DNA of 64,000 nucleotides from Cyanophora paradoxa (Eukaryota; Glaucocystophyceae; Cyanophorales; Cyanophoraceae). The DNA is taken from NCBI GenBank assembly GCA_004431415.1, contig QPMI01000649.1:62001-126000 (forward strand). The letters run 5' to 3'. The position numbers and the translations under genes are program-made. Positions 1-12,160 of the stretch are shown here, piece after piece. Below the pieces are notes generated by a model. The model ran no database searches. It worked only from the letters and a program-made list of their open reading frames with translations, and was not told the DNA's origin. How positions within the stretch are numbered: the stretch's first letter is position 1; each line of letters starts with the position of its first letter.

Positions 1-71
1 CACACCGGTCCGCTCCGATCCGCCCCCGCCCGCCCCTCCAGCAGCCTGACGCCGCGGGCGGCCCCGCGCAG

Positions 72-1883
72 GGATCAACGAGTACATCCTCTTCAAGCAG
101 TGGGTCCCCAAGACCGACGCCGAATTCGTTCAGCCCGCCCCTCCCCCCTCCCCTCCGCCCCTCCGCCCCTCTCCCCCGCTCACGCCTCCCTCCACGGCAG
201 GCGGGGGCCTGCCTCGCCCTCTTCTTCCTCGCCATGTTCCACGAGCTCCTCGTCGCCGGCCGCGCCCTCGCCGACCTCTGGGTGCCCGCCCCGCTTCATT
301 CCCAATCAAGGAGTCTGGGCTCTTTTAGATGTTAAGAAACACAAGGCATCTCAATTAAGAGGATTAGGCTCTAAATATACCTTAAGATACATAAGACCTT
401 TAAGAGGATTAGGCTCTAAATACGATCCTCAAGAGATCAGGCTTCTAGACGCATAAGATCCTGGAAATGTCCTCTGATCGTCTGATCGACTGGGCCCTCG
501 GGCCGCGCAGTCGGTGAACCGTGCGCGGCGGCGGCTGCGGATGGCGCGCCGCGCGGCGGCCTCCAAGGACGCGGAGGGCGGCGCCTGCCCGCCCCAGACC
601 ACCTTCCAGTGGTGGTCCCGCCCCCAGGTGAAGAAGCGCCCCAGCGCCCCGCTGACCTACCGGCCCCTGCTGACCGGCGCGGGCGCGGGCGCAGGCGCAG
701 GCGGGTCCGGGGCCCGTGCTGGGCACGCCGGCGCCGGCGGTCGCGATGAAGGGCGTCGTCCAGTCGGAGGAGGCGGTCGACGCGAGCGGCGCCGTCGTCG
801 CCGGCGTGCACGTCGTGCGCTCGCTCGCTCGCTCGCCCCCGCCCTGCTCCACAGCGAGCGGCGCTGAGGGCGCGCGCGCGGCGGTGCCGGCAGACCAAGG
901 AGTCGTGCCCCTGCTCGGCCGCGGGGGCCGCCGGCAAGTGCATCAAGCTCAAGCCCGACCCGCTGTGCGCGCGCTCTCCCGCGCGCTCCTAATCTCCTCA
1001 GCTGCTCGCTGGGCGCTGAAGGGCGGGGCGGGGCGGCAGGGACCGCCCGGCGGCCGTCGCGCTGCTGACCGTCGCCCGCCGCTTTGGATTCCGCCTCGTC
1101 ACCTCCGGCATCGGGTGCGCCCTGAGGAGAGACGTCCAATTGCAAGGGCGGTGGCGGTGGCAGGGATAGGATAGGGCAGCCAGCGGCTCCCCCGCCCCCT
1201 CACAACCTGGCCTGCTCGGAGGAGAGACGTCCAGGGGCGGAGGCGGGGGCTGGGGCAGGGATAGGGCAGCCACCGGCTCCTCCGCCCCCTGCCGCCCTCG
1301 TCCCTCCCCCCCCCTCCCCCCGCCCCGCCCCCCCTCCCGCCCCACCCCCGCCCTCCCCTCCCCTCCCCTCGCCCCCCCCTCCCCGCCCCTCCCCTTCCCC
1401 CCCTCCCCCCCCCCCGGGACTCTAAAGCCCTCCGGGCCTCGTGCTTCCTCGTGGGCCCCCCTCACTCGCCCCGGCAGGTACTTCCTGATGCTCGTGGCGA
1501 TGACGTACAACGCGGCGCTCTTCTGCTCCATCATCGCCGGCTTCGCCTTCGGCTCCATCGCCTTCGGCTGGATCCCCGAGTGGTGCGCCGGGGCGCTGAG
1601 AAGCTCGGGTTTAATATGCGTCAGAGGAGAAGCTCAGAAGCTTGTAGCTGTAGCTTACGCTTGTGGGGAAGAAGCTTCGCTTCACGTACTAGAAATGTTA
1701 GCCTTTAGAGTGGTGCGCGGGGGCCCAGATCTAGAAGCCCGCGGCTTGATTCAGAGCTCGCTGGGGCTGTGAGCCGGGCTTGTTTTCTGACCTGGTGGGC
1801 GCAGGTACGCGCTGCAGGGGTACGGGGCCCCCGAGGACGATATCATCCGCGGCGGCGTCGAGACGGAGGACTGCTGCACTTAA
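72..1883 (+). CDS. CTR-family copper transporter, 5' end outside window
   Basis: Membrane channel-like importer of Cu(I), working as a trimer in plasma or vacuolar membrane. Six exons can be read: 72-127, 201-281, 511-805 (with an unresolved frame change near 700), 894-964, 1478-1582 and 1805-1883; the reading phases of the other junctions agree. Exon 2 encodes a first membrane helix (ACLALFFLAMFHELLVAG). Exon 3 and 4 give the variable cytosolic loop, with a Cys-containing stretch ESCPCSAAGAAGKC. Exon 5 carries the family hallmarks: the MxxxM copper-path motif (MLVAM) in helix 2 and GxxxG packing motifs (GFAFG) in helix 3. The last exon ends DCCT and stop; a Cys/His-rich C-terminus is usual in CTR proteins and hands copper to chaperones. 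The N-terminal Met-rich ectodomain lies before the window. The frame change in exon 3 may be a tiny intron or a sequencing error in GC-rich DNA. Confidence 0.85.
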
Positions 1884-2120
1884 AAATATATAACTACACG
1901 CGTCGTCTCTTTAACCTAATGATCTATTTGATGCAGCAAGATGGATTATTTCTCGATGCACTCAGTGGCTCTGTGTTTTGCAGGCTTGCTTATATTCGAC
2001 ATGTGGTTTTCTCTTCAGGGCTCCAGTTGTAGAGCCTGGTATAGTATTTTTGTTCCAGTGCTAGTATTGGAGGTGGTGACGGCGATTCTTTTTCATTTCT
2101 CTGCCAGACTCCATTCAGAT
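1884..2120. other. Intergenic stretch between CTR gene and the next minus-strand gene
   Basis: AT-richer tail after the CTR stop codon. A 62-codon open frame at 1941-2129 (+) has a hydrophobic look but no splice or homology support, and I take this stretch as 3' untranslated and intergenic sequence. Confidence 0.5.
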
Positions 2121-2262
2121 TTAATTTAAAAAACTCTCAATCTTGATCCGACGACGCGCCCCGGGCCCCTTTCCCTGGTCGATCACGGTCTGCATGTTGC
2201 CCATGCTGCCGGTCTGGGCCGGCGGTGCTCGGCAGTCGACGAGCACCCCCAGAGACGGGGGG

Positions 2263-2295
<33 letters not shown>

Positions 2296-5254
2296 TATCG
2301 ATGTGGCTCGTGCACGTACGCGTGGTACTCTTTTTAGAAAAAGGCCCGCGCGCGCCGGTTGACGACAAGAGGGGGCGCCTAATCTGCAGGAGCTGTGCGC
2401 GGTTCTAGGGCGGTAACACTCGGGCTCAGGCGGCCTGCGCATGCCGCTGATCATGATCGGCCTGGCGCGCGGGCGGCGAGGAAGGCGAGGGCGCGCCGCG
2501 GGGTCGGCCTGGACGATATCGATCGCGAGGAGCGCCGCGAACCTGGCCGCAGCCGCGGCGTTGGCCGCGGCGTGGGTGTCCTCCGTCGACGTCGGGGCAG
2601 TGGCGGATGCATATGTCCTCCGGGGGCGGGGGCTTCTTCGCGCGCCTTCTTAAGCTTCGATTCGTGCCCTCCGGGATCCAGTACTTCGAATTCGTACGTA
2701 TCCCACGTGCACATCTATATTATCAGTTTATCACCGTGCGATCATGCAGGTAAAAGCGAGGGGCTTGATTATAATTATTCAATACCGTAGTACGCTAAGC
2801 CTTGCCGCAGTACCGTTCGTGATCAGCATCGTCACGGATCCCCGGAAGAGATCACGCTAACGTTGGCATGCATATGTCCATGGACCGGAGGCACCGCGCG
2901 CGGGCGGCCGACGACGCCAACGCGAACGTTTAACGGCGGATCTGACAATCGCGATCCGCCGAACGTGACCCGAGACCTTCTGATGAGAGCTTTGGCCTCA
3001 ATCTTGTGGCGCACCCCTGAAGCCCTCATGATCATCCCTGATCATGAATTCCGCCCCCCACCCCCACCCCCACCCGGGCGCGCGCTTTCCTCAAGGCCTA
3101 GGTCCCCTGCCCCGCCCAGCCCCGCCCCGCTCCGCCCCCGACCTAGGCCTGTCCTTTCCTCCCCCCCCTCCCCCCGCACCTTTCTAAAAATCGCCAACTC
3201 CATCGAGTTCGCGAGTTCGAGCTTGTAGCTATATATAGGTTCCGACGTCGACTCCCCGTAAGAATGCGAAGAAACTAAACGATGTTCTTGAAGACTGCGC
3301 TACGTATATTGGTACAAGCTGCAGCCTGCAGGCCTACGTATACGTACACAGGCTGCAGCACAAAACTTTGCACATAAAATCACTATCGCTTGTGATCTTA
3401 TGCAGCTCGCATAATTGTCGAGATCTGGATCTAGACCAAGCTAGTACTAGTGCTGCCGATCGCAGATTCTCGCAAAAACGCCGAACGACTTCGCGACTAG
3501 GATCAGGTCTTGCAAAAAATTGCGGCGCGAATTCGAAAACTTTCTAATGCCTGAAAAAGAAATTCGACCAAAAAGCCTAAAAGAATTCGAAGGAGTCCGA
3601 GGCTCAGCGTTGCAATCTACTGCCAGGCTGAAAACTAATCATCACGAGCTGCTACCAGTGCTGCGGTCCACGTCCTGGGGGGCGTGCAGGTGCCGCCGCT
3701 CCCAGAGGCTCATGCGGGGTGCCGGTGCGCGTGATGGCGCCGGAGGCGGCCGCGGAGGGCCCGCGGCCGTGAGCGGCGGCGCCAAGGGCTGCAGGTGGCC
3801 GAAGTGCGGTCCCACCGAGGAGAAGAGGGGCGAGGTCGACAGGGAGATGGCCGCCACGGATTCGTCGTCCACCTCTGCGGGGAATGTATATTCATAAGAA
3901 GCTACAGAAGCGACAGATCTCAACGATGCCGACGTCGACGCACCGGCGGAGCAGCGGAGGCGGCGACATCCGATGGAATGGTCGAATATCGTCATCGCCT
4001 CGGATAGGGTCCGCAGGAAGTCGAGCGCCCTGCAGCGGCATCAATGATCGAGCTGGCGCTCAAAGTTCTAGTATTTTATTTAGTTAATTTTGCATATGGT
4101 CCGACGGTCGGAATAATTTGCACCGGATCGTGTGCATAATCAGCGTGTCCCTGAGCGAACGAGGCGATGAGGGGACGGCGACCCTGTCGGGCACGACGTG
4201 CGAAGCGCAGATCTACCGCAAGAAAGAGTTAGTTCCGCTTTAAATTTCAGTCGCGGTATAATTTCAATCAATTTACAGATAAATCGATTTCAAGCTGACC
4301 TTGCAGAGGCTTCTGACGAAGCGCTGACGGGAGACGTGGGGCGCCCCCTGGCGGTCCACCTCCCAGTCCTGCTTGGCCTTCTCCAGCGCCACGAGCGCGT
4401 CCAATTTGTAGGGCGGCGGGAGGAGCACGCGCTGCAGTATCAGGTGCGACCTGCCTCGATGGTGGTTGGCGAAAAAGCGAATCGAATACATTTAGTTTAT
4501 TAAGGGGTTGCATGGCGAAGGGCAGACCTTGTGTAGCGGTCGTAGCAGAGGTGGTCGGGCTCGCGATCGGGCGCGGCGCCGGCCCGAGGCGCGTGCACGG
4601 CGGCCCAGATCTGTTGCCCGCGATCGCGAGGCGTTATTTATGTTTGAAAAATGAATATATTAGTTGATGTTGGCTCTAAATCTGCCAAGCTCGGCGCTAC
4701 TCGGCGCGACGGCGCACCTGCTCGATCTCGATGCCAACGGAGGGCACAGAGGCGAGGCGGCGGCGGAGAAGCCGCGAGTAGCTGAGGGACGGGCCGCTCT
4801 GCACACGCAGCTCGCGTCCGGAGGAACCGAAATAACTCGAATCGACCGCGCCCGGGACCGCGGCCGTGCGGGACGAATTCGAAGGCTTCGTCCGGGAAGC
4901 TGCGAATTCGAAGCGGGGCGCCGCGGGCGGCCGCGGAGGAGCGGGCGAGGAGGATCGGGAGGAGGAGGCGGAGGAGGCGGAGGAGGAGCAGGAGGGCCTG
5001 CGGGGGGAGGACCCGGAGGACCGGGGCGTCGACTGGGAGAGGGGGCTCGCGACCGCGAGCGGGCCGAGCTCCTCGTCGTCTCGCGAGGCGACCCAGTCGT
5101 CGAGGGCCTGCAGCTGCATCCGCATCCGCAGCCGCTCGAGCTCCACCTGCGGCGCCAGCTCCGCGATCCGCGCCGGCGTCTGCGGTTTCGGCATATGCAT
5201 ATGCATGCAGATGTCCATGGTCATGATCAGCGTTGAATTCGAAGCTTCACGCAA
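2121..5254 (-). CDS. Uncharacterised multi-exon protein
   Basis: I do not recognise this gene and the model is tentative. Reading the minus strand from the right, a probable first exon (ending near 4690) encodes MTMDICMHMHMPKPQTPARI, then a Leu/Arg-rich amphipathic stretch (VELERLRMRMQLQALDDWVA), then a Ser/Pro-rich linker. Clear downstream exons are about 4615-4530 (QIWAAVHAPRAGAAP, then DHLCYDRYT), 4460-4310 (LLPPPYKLDALVALEKAKQD, then RQRFVRSLCK), 4020-3920 (ALDFLRTLSEAMTIFDHSIG) and 3875-3650 (VDDESVAAISLSTSPLFSSV). Weaker ones lie at 3030-2990, 2880-2815 and 2715-2440, with a last exon ending near 2121. The Tyr-x-Leu, LLPP, DW and R.F.RSL spacing reminds me faintly of a ciliary-protein module, but I would not assign it. 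Near 4150-4225 the plus strand also reads like protein, so exon choice there is open. Confidence 0.4.
2260..2294 (+). repeat. Poly-G homopolymer tract
   Basis: An almost pure run of about 30 G on the plus strand (a C run on the minus strand), inside a probable intron of the minus-strand gene just before its last exon. As a pyrimidine run it could serve as a polypyrimidine tract; its true length is unreliable in any assembly. Confidence 0.8.
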
Positions 5255-7928
5255 GCGCTGTCGACTGTGAAGTATTTAGAGCTGGCCACAGCAGCTGAAG
5301 CTGCCACACGGATCCGGAGCTCTAGCCGCGCGCTGGGCGTCGATTGAAATGCCGCGCGCGCGCGCTCGCGCCTGAATTTCGAAATCGCTCTCTGGCCTCG
5401 GCGCGGCGACGCTTGCCGCAGTGCAGCGTTCTCTTTGTTGCAGCCGCTGCCTGCACGCGCGCGCACGTAGCTTCTCGAGCTCCTCTGAACTTCGGAATCT
5501 TGATCAGAAGCTGCCGGGCTCCGACGCCGCGCACGCGTACGTGCACCGGCGGTACTACGGTACTAGGACTAGGCCGATAGCTACATGTACAGCTAGCGCT
5601 GCGCTAGCGCTGCCAGTGCGGCTGCTTCGTCTGCGCGCTGATATGCTGCAGGCTGCAGCGCTACAGCCTACCGGTAGCCTGCAGACTGCACTGGCCCTGC
5701 CAGGCTGCAGGCGAGGACGCCGGCCGTGCGCCGGCGCCGGCGAAGCCGCTGAGCGGGCATATGCATGCGCGCAGGCGGCGCAGCCTCGCAGGCAGGGTTC
5801 GCCGCCCATAAATTATGGAAAAAGTATTCCATAATTTTTCGAAAAATTATGGGATAATTTTTGCCCCCCGTTTCGGCCACCCATAATTTATAGAAAATTT
5901 TTAGAGGACACCCCCCTGGCGCCTCTAAACGTTATAAGATAGATCTACAGTGTATTGAAAGCAAATAAGGCTGCTTTGCGGGTGCTGAATGCGAGGTGCG
6001 TCGGCGCCTCTTCCCCCCTCTAAGAGCCCCTACCCCCCCCTCTATAGCTAGCTGTCACCCAGCCATCCTTGCAATTGCTGCAGAGCGTCATTAGCGGCCC
6101 ATGGGCCATGGCCAGGACATACCTCTGAGAGTCAATAAAGCACTCTGACATGCATATAATGCTTCTGAGCAACGAAAAAAGGCTGAGCGACGAAACTTTT
6201 CCGCTTTGTATGCGGCATAATTTTTCCCATAATTTTCCATAATTTATACATACAAGGCAAAAATTATCGCCATAATTTTTGGACCCTCGGGGGACCCCCA
6301 ATAATTTTCACATCCCTGCTCGCAGCCTAGAGTCGCAGGCCGCGCGCGCAGCCCTGGGCACCCGGTGACCAGTTGACCACAATGGTCACTTGAAGCCCGT
6401 GAGGCCGTACCCCCCTGCAACCGAACTTGCGTCATGATCACAACTTTGACTCACAAGTTGCGTGTCGATTCAAATTTCTCAGGGCCGCTCCCCGCCTACT
6501 CGACTTGCGAACCGTTTCGCTTGCGACGTTTCGAATGCGAAAAGGTTCGATTCCCCAAAGTTAACGCCCAATTGCAAGTTGCGGCCCAACTTCCCCAAGC
6601 CTGCATGGCGCAGGCGCCGCAGGCTGGATCGAGCCTGGCGGCCTGGCGGGCCGGCGCCGGCGGCGCGGCGCCTGGCGACCCTGGCCCCAATTTCGCCCCG
6701 AATTCGAACTTCAGGCTTCAGGCTTGCAATCATTGAATTGGCAATTGCAAATTTGCAATTGCAAGTTGGGCCCCAATATTAATTGCAAGTTCCCCCAACT
6801 TGGCATGCGCAACTTCGTGCAGCGCAAGGCCCGACTCGGCGACTCCCCGGCGTCGACGTCCCTCCCCGCGCCCGACTCCCTGGGCCGACTCCGACCCCGG
6901 CCGAGTCGTCGGCGCGGCGGCGCCGGGCCGCCGGCCGCGGCCGGCCGCGGCGTCGTCGACTCGTCGCTACTGACTCGCTAGCTGGCCATGGACAGTCTGG
7001 ACTCGCCGGCGACTCGGCGGCGAGTCGCCGCTCGCTGCTCGATCGTGAATGGCAGTGATTATGCCACTGCCCATTCTGGCCCCATTGATCTTAATTGACG
7101 TTTTAAATGGGCGAAAGTCCCGCGAGACATCGAAGTTTTGTATGGCCGCGGCCGCCGTTCCCGCGGCCGGCCGGCGCGGCGAGTTCCCGGAGTCGACGTC
7201 CGATCGCGCGATCGTATCCGGAGTCCGGACGTCGACGTCGACCGATGGTCACCGATCGCGACGGTTCCAGAATCCAGAATCCGGATCCTTATAATTCACA
7301 CGGAAATTCGTCCTGCGTCGGAAATTTCGATTGTTTCAAGCAATCATCGTTTGATCACGAATTGCAAGTTGCAAATTGCAGTTCACGATCGCGAATTCGA
7401 AGAATTCGGGGCTCTGAGCGACATCTCCAGGTCCTTGATCATGAGCTCGCGCGCATTAAAACGTTCGCGATGAAGATGAATCCCAGTCCGGTCCGGTGGA
7501 GGGGATGCCGGACCCCCTCTGGCTGCAGTGGCTCATGATCAACTTGGCAAATATAAGCCATGCCTTGATTATCAGTATATAAAGCTTGCTAATGCTTTCA
7601 TATATGTTTCAAGTTTCCCGAGCATCATGCGCAGTTCGAACTTTGGAGTCACCGAGTTGCGAACGCAAATCCGCTAGGAGATCTAGATCTAGAGCGCCGT
7701 CGTGCGCCAGCCTCCAGGGTCAAGCGCTAGATCCTTGAGCTCAATCGCGAGTATGATCAGGAACGGGCAAGGAGAATCGGGCTAGAGGAGAAACGAAGAA
7801 GCTGCAGATCTGAAATATTCGAAGAAAAAAGTGCACAACCGCATTTCACAAGATAACCTTAGAAGAATAAATGCTCCAAAACGTGTGCGAGCTCCAGAAG
7901 AAGCTTCCAGGTGCCCTCGGGCGGCCCT
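5255..7928. other. Gene-free region rich in short palindromes
   Basis: No exon chain could be built on either strand. The left part (5280-5800) is full of palindromic hexamers (CTGCAG, GCTAGC, GCATGC). 5807-6248 is a foldback element, listed separately. 6430-6830 carries scattered AATTGCAAGTTG-like words, and 6830-7290 many GTCGAC, CGATCG and GGCCGG words. 7550-7870 is AT-richer and would hold the 3' end of the WW gene. Confidence 0.5.
5807..6248. mobile_element. Foldback (MITE-like) element with 15-bp inverted arms
   Basis: The word ATAAATTATGGAAAA at 5808-5822 is matched perfectly in reverse complement at 6233-6247. Both ends hold further copies of the CATAATTTTT word in both orientations (5830-5890 and 6205-6290). 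The interior, about 410 bases, has no credible transposase. This is the build of a non-autonomous terminal-inverted-repeat element; no clear target-site duplication was found. Confidence 0.5.
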
Positions 7929-10900
7929 TCAGCTGTAGCTTAGACCAGCCGATCCCTTCCCGCCCGTACGAGTCCCGCCGGCGGCGGGGCGTTGGGGCGA
8001 GCCCCACCGCCCGTACCCGCCACCCGGCGACGGCAGCGCCTGCCCCGGCGGCGAGTCCGGCCGGAGGGGGTACTGCGCGCGGCGGGTTGGATCGCGGCCC
8101 GTACCCCCCCCCCGGGTGCGCTCATCGGACGCGTACCTCGTCGGAGGCGTGGAGGGGCACAGCGATTCGACGGGGCGGCTTGTGCGCCGGGGGCGAGTGC
8201 GAGGCGACGGGGCGGCGGGGTACGCGCGTGTGGCCGGGGCGCCCCGTGGAGGGGGCGGAGGGCGGCGTGGGTGGGAGGAAGGCGTGCGGCCCGAAACCGC
8301 CCGGCGCGGATTCGAGCACACGATGGGCGGGCCGCCCGAGGCGCGGGAGCCGCGGGCTGCCCCCCGTACGGCTCTTGGTGGCCTTACCCCGCCGGGGGGG
8401 CGTCTGGGGCTCCTCGGAGGGCTCCAGGGGGGGTAGAGCCTTCCCCGCCGTCCGCGCCGCGAAGTCTTCGAAGAGGTACGCGAACGCGGCGATGAGGTCC
8501 TCTGCGGGGTACGCGTTCACGGCGGAAGGGGAGGAAGACGGGGCTACGCGGTTCATTGCACCCTGACGGCGGGGGGGGCTCCGGGGCGGCTTGCACGCGT
8601 CGCCGCTGGCCGTTGGCCCTCGGGCCAAAGACGAGCCGGTCGAGGGGGGAGAATCTAGCGGGACGAGGGGGGGTACAGCACGCGGGGCCGGCGGGGGTGG
8701 CGCCTGCGCCTGCGAGGCCGCGGCCGCCCCCTCCCCCTCCCCCTCGCCATCCAGCGGAGGGCTGCAGAAGCGCATCGCAAAAAGAAATGCCGCTGGCGGG
8801 ATTCGGGCTCGCACCTCTCGGGCGGCTCGGGCGTCCAGTCCACGTCGTCTACGGTGACGGGGCCTGAGCCCCTGGTAGCTCCCTCGGCCCCCGGGACCAA
8901 AGGCGCGGGCGCGGCCTTGCGCCGCGCGTGAGGAAGGGGCGGTGGGAAAGGGAGGGGCCTCGGGGACCTGGAGCGCGGCCGCGGGCGCCCGGGCGGGAAC
9001 GTAGCCCCTCCCGACGAGCAGCGGGCCGCCCCCGGCCCTGCGCGGCGCGGCGCGGCGCACGTCTCGACCCAGAGGAAGGAGGGAGAGACGAGGAAGGGGG
9101 GCACGCAGCCGCACCGCCGCTGCCGCCTGCTCTCCCGCAGGGCGCGCCGCGCCGCGCGGCGCCGCACCGCAGCCTGGAGTGAACCTCAGGCGCGGGGCGT
9201 GACTCATGCGTGGCCGGAAGGAATGAGGGGTACCTGGAGAACAGTAGCGGCCGCCCAGCGCCGGTCCGCAGCCGCGGCGTGCGCCGCCCACGCCCCCGCC
9301 GAGCGTTGCTGTACCCCGATGCCGTAACCGGGCGCGGGCCCGGAGTTGGTGCGGCTGCGCTCGATGAGGGGATAGGGGGTATAGGGAAGGGGAAGGGGGA
9401 GCGGGCGCACGCCGCTGGCGCCGGGGCGCGAGGGGAAGCGGCGGAGACAGTGCGGCGCGGGGGCGAGCCGGGCGGCCCGCGCCGGCGGCCCCTAAGCAGC
9501 CGGGGTACATGATTAAAATACCCGAGGAGGTGAGGCGGGGTATGCGCACGCGGGGGAAGCGCGGAGGGACCGGGGGGGCGATCTGGAGGGGGGCGAGGCA
9601 TGCCGGCGGCTGGCCCCGCGAGCGCTCGATCGTGGGGGGTCCGGCCGGCTTCGCCGGGTCCGCCCGCCCCGCCCGCCCGCGGCGCGGCAGCCCCAGGGCC
9701 TGCCTGAGCGCGCGCTCCCTCCTCCGCGCCAGCGCGGCCCTGCCGGGCCCGTCACCGGGATCGCCCCGTCCCGTACCCCTCCCGCCTCGATCCTTCGCAC
9801 CGGATCGCCGACGTGATCACGAGCGCGGCGCGCTCGAGAGCCTCCGCCGGGGTCGCTGGGCGGAGGGCGGGTACGTGAAAAAGAGGGCGAGAGAGACGAG
9901 ATTGTTCGGGGGGTACGGCCTCACCCGCGGACCGCTCTCCCGTGACGAGGTTCACGAACTCGATCGGGGGCGGTGCGCCCTGCCGCCGGGATCGCTGGGG
10001 CCGGCATCGAGGGGGGCGCAGGTGCAGCGAACGGGCGAACCCGGCGATCGGAGGGGCCCGGGGGCGCCACGGGCACCCAGGGCGCGAAGAGGAGGTAGGG
10101 CCCTGCCGCGCGCGTCAGCGGAGGGCGCCGGGCGGCAGGGCCGAGGCCGGGGCCGGGGTCGGGGGAGCGGACGGGCGGCGGGGCAGGAGGGGGCGCGGAG
10201 GGGCCGGCCTGAGGCGGCGTAGTCGTCGGACCAGTAGGCGGGCAGGCTCCCGAGGTCCGCCCGCACCTCCGCCAGCTGCCGCCCCCGCCATGAGCGCGAG
10301 GAAACGGGCCGGGAAACATATATGGAAACTCGACTAGAGTCTAATGCGTGATTCTGAAAGAGGCGGCGCGGGGCGCACGCGGGATACGCAGTCCCGAACG
10401 ATGGCCGCCGGGTGCAGCCGCGTGCTCGTGCACCTGTTGAAGGGGGGGGGGGAGTTACAGGGGGTACGGGACGAATTGAAATATGGGGTGGGGGACGGGG
10501 CACGTGTCCGGGTGGAAGTAGAACGGGCGTCCGCGGGTCTGCGCGCCCGGGCCGTTGAGAAAAAAGGACAATAGACGCAGGGGGGGTACGAACGCACGTC
10601 GCGCTCGGCATCCCAGCCGGGGGGTAGGGCCGCGATCGTCAGGTAGTGAATCTGCGGCGAATCGTTTTCGTCGGAAGGGGGTAGGGGAGAACGGAGGGGG
10701 ATAGAGGCAAAGCGGACCCAAAGGAGTGCCCAGTCGGCGGCGGCGGTGGAGGGGGGGGAGAAGGGGCTGTCGGGGGCCCCCCGCGCCGCCTCCTCCCGAA
10801 CCGCCGCCAGGGGTACCTGAAAAGCCAGGGACACGTTGCAGGGCAGACCGTGCCGACGCAGGGTGGGGGGCTGGGGCGCGAACCACGTCCGGGTACACGC

Positions 10901-11916
10901 GAGGGAAGAGAGCGGGGTGGACGCGCCCCGCCCCCCGGGGGCTGGTGGCTGCGCTGGCGGGGGTACGCGGGCTGCTGGCCGCGGGTTGGGGCAGCTGGGC
11001 GAGGGACTGGGGGGCGGAGGGAGGTACGGGGCCCTCCTCCACGATCGCCGGCAGGTCCTGCTGGACGCTGGGGCGGCGCGCCTCCGGGGTACCGGGCGCC
11101 AGCCGGGGGGCTACAGGCTCCAGGAGGGGCACGCGTTGGGGCATTGCGGGGGCGGAGGAGGGCCGGGGCTCGTCGGGGGGGAGGGGGGAGTGCTCGGAGG
11201 GGGGTAGGCTGGGCCTGCGGTTCGGGGTGGCGGGGTCGATCCCGGGTCCAGGGGAGGTCGGGGTCCAGCTGGCCCGCAGCCGCATCTGGGAGCTCGGCCG
11301 GCGCCGCGTCGGGCTCTCCGTCGGCGGCGGCGGCGGCGGAGGAGCCGGAGAGCGGAAGTAGGACCCGTCTGGGCTCCTGATATCGATCGTTTGTGTGAGG
11401 AGCGGTGTGGCGGAGCGGGGGCGGGGGCGGGGGCGGGGGCGGGGGCGGGGGCGGAGGGCGCACGGGGACGCGTCGGCGACCGAAGGGGAGCGCGGCGCGA
11501 TCAGAGCGGCCACGTCGACGCCGCTGCGGCGAACGCGTCAGGGGCGCGCCCCGCCGGGCCGGGCCCGAGCGCAGGCGGCGGACCGCGAGGCCAATTCGAT
11601 CTCGACGCGGCGGCGCGCGCGCTCGTGCTGCTGCATCTCCTGCATCGCCGCCCGCCGCCTCGGCTCCAGCGCTGCCGGGCCGTCAGCCGCAACGCCTCAG
11701 GGAGACTTGCGCTGCCCATCGCCGGCGGTGGGGCCGGGCAACTGCGTTCTCACCCGCCAAGAACACGCGAAGCTCCTCTTCCGACAGCTTCTGCAGGTCG
11801 GTGGCTCCATCGTCCGCTGCATTGCGAAGTCGACATGTCACTCGGACGTGTACACGGCATGCGGCGCAGCAGCGGTCTCTCCGGCGGCGCACCGGTGACT
11901 GGGGACAGCGGAGCAT
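7929..11916 (-). CDS. WW-domain, proline-rich protein
   Basis: Multi-exon gene read on the minus strand from a tentative ATG at 11916. An early exon has a short helical stretch (TDLQKLSEEELRVFLA), followed by a charged helix (MQEMQQHERARRRVEIELAS). A long Ser/Pro-rich segment (11510-10900) contains TP and SP sites. A WW domain is split by an intron: LPPGWDAERD (about 10600-10640) joins to TRGRPFYFHPDT (10504-10538) if the donor is GTGCGT. WW domains bind proline-rich peptides. The second signature Trp is not visible; the next exon gives Leu-His-Pro where Trp-x-x-Pro is expected. Downstream exons encode RADLGSLPAYWSDDYAA, PPPIEFVNLVTGERSA, TPAEALERAALVITSAI, GPVTVDDVDWTPEPPER and PAEDLIAAFAYLFEDFAART, then a Gly/Pro tail ending SAGLSYS. 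Introns typically read GTACCCC...CAG on the coding strand. Family otherwise unknown. Confidence 0.65.
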
Positions 11917-12160
11917 CCGCGCTAGCGCGGGCCGCGCCTACCGCTAGCATACCGGCGGTTTTCCTTCAGGCGGCGCCGGCTAGGGGCGAGCGGTTATGAG
12001 TAGATTCTGCAACTCGATCTAGGTGCCTCTTACGGGTCGCCGGTGCCCATCTTGCCTGCTGGAGGAATCCACGCTTTGGGGGGAAGGGGCGTGGTGGGGG
12101 TACACCAGCACAGGCCGTCGTCTCAACGTTCGCAAAGCGATTCCCGCCGCCCGCCACCCC
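11917..12160. promoter_or_regulatory. Divergent promoter region of the WW and CENP-C-like genes
   Basis: The two genes start back to back about 244 bases apart, if both chosen ATGs are right, so their promoters must share this stretch. It contains CGCTAGCGC-type palindromes at 11918-11950. No TATA box is obvious. Confidence 0.4.

Noticed and set aside
1941-2129. 62-codon hydrophobic plus-strand open frame
   Set aside because: Lies directly after the CTR stop codon; no splice signal or family pattern, so taken as untranslated sequence.
4140-4225. Plus-strand exon reading VSLSERGDEGTATLSGTTCE
   Set aside because: Looks protein-like and is flanked by possible splice sites, but no partner exons on the plus strand; the neighbouring clear exons are on the minus strand. 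Kept only as an ambiguity.
6540-6570. tRNA-like T-loop word GGTTCGATTCCCC
   Set aside because: No acceptor stem, D-arm or anticodon arm at proper spacing. The other GTTCGAATCC words (for example 28736) also fail. No tRNA gene found in the window.
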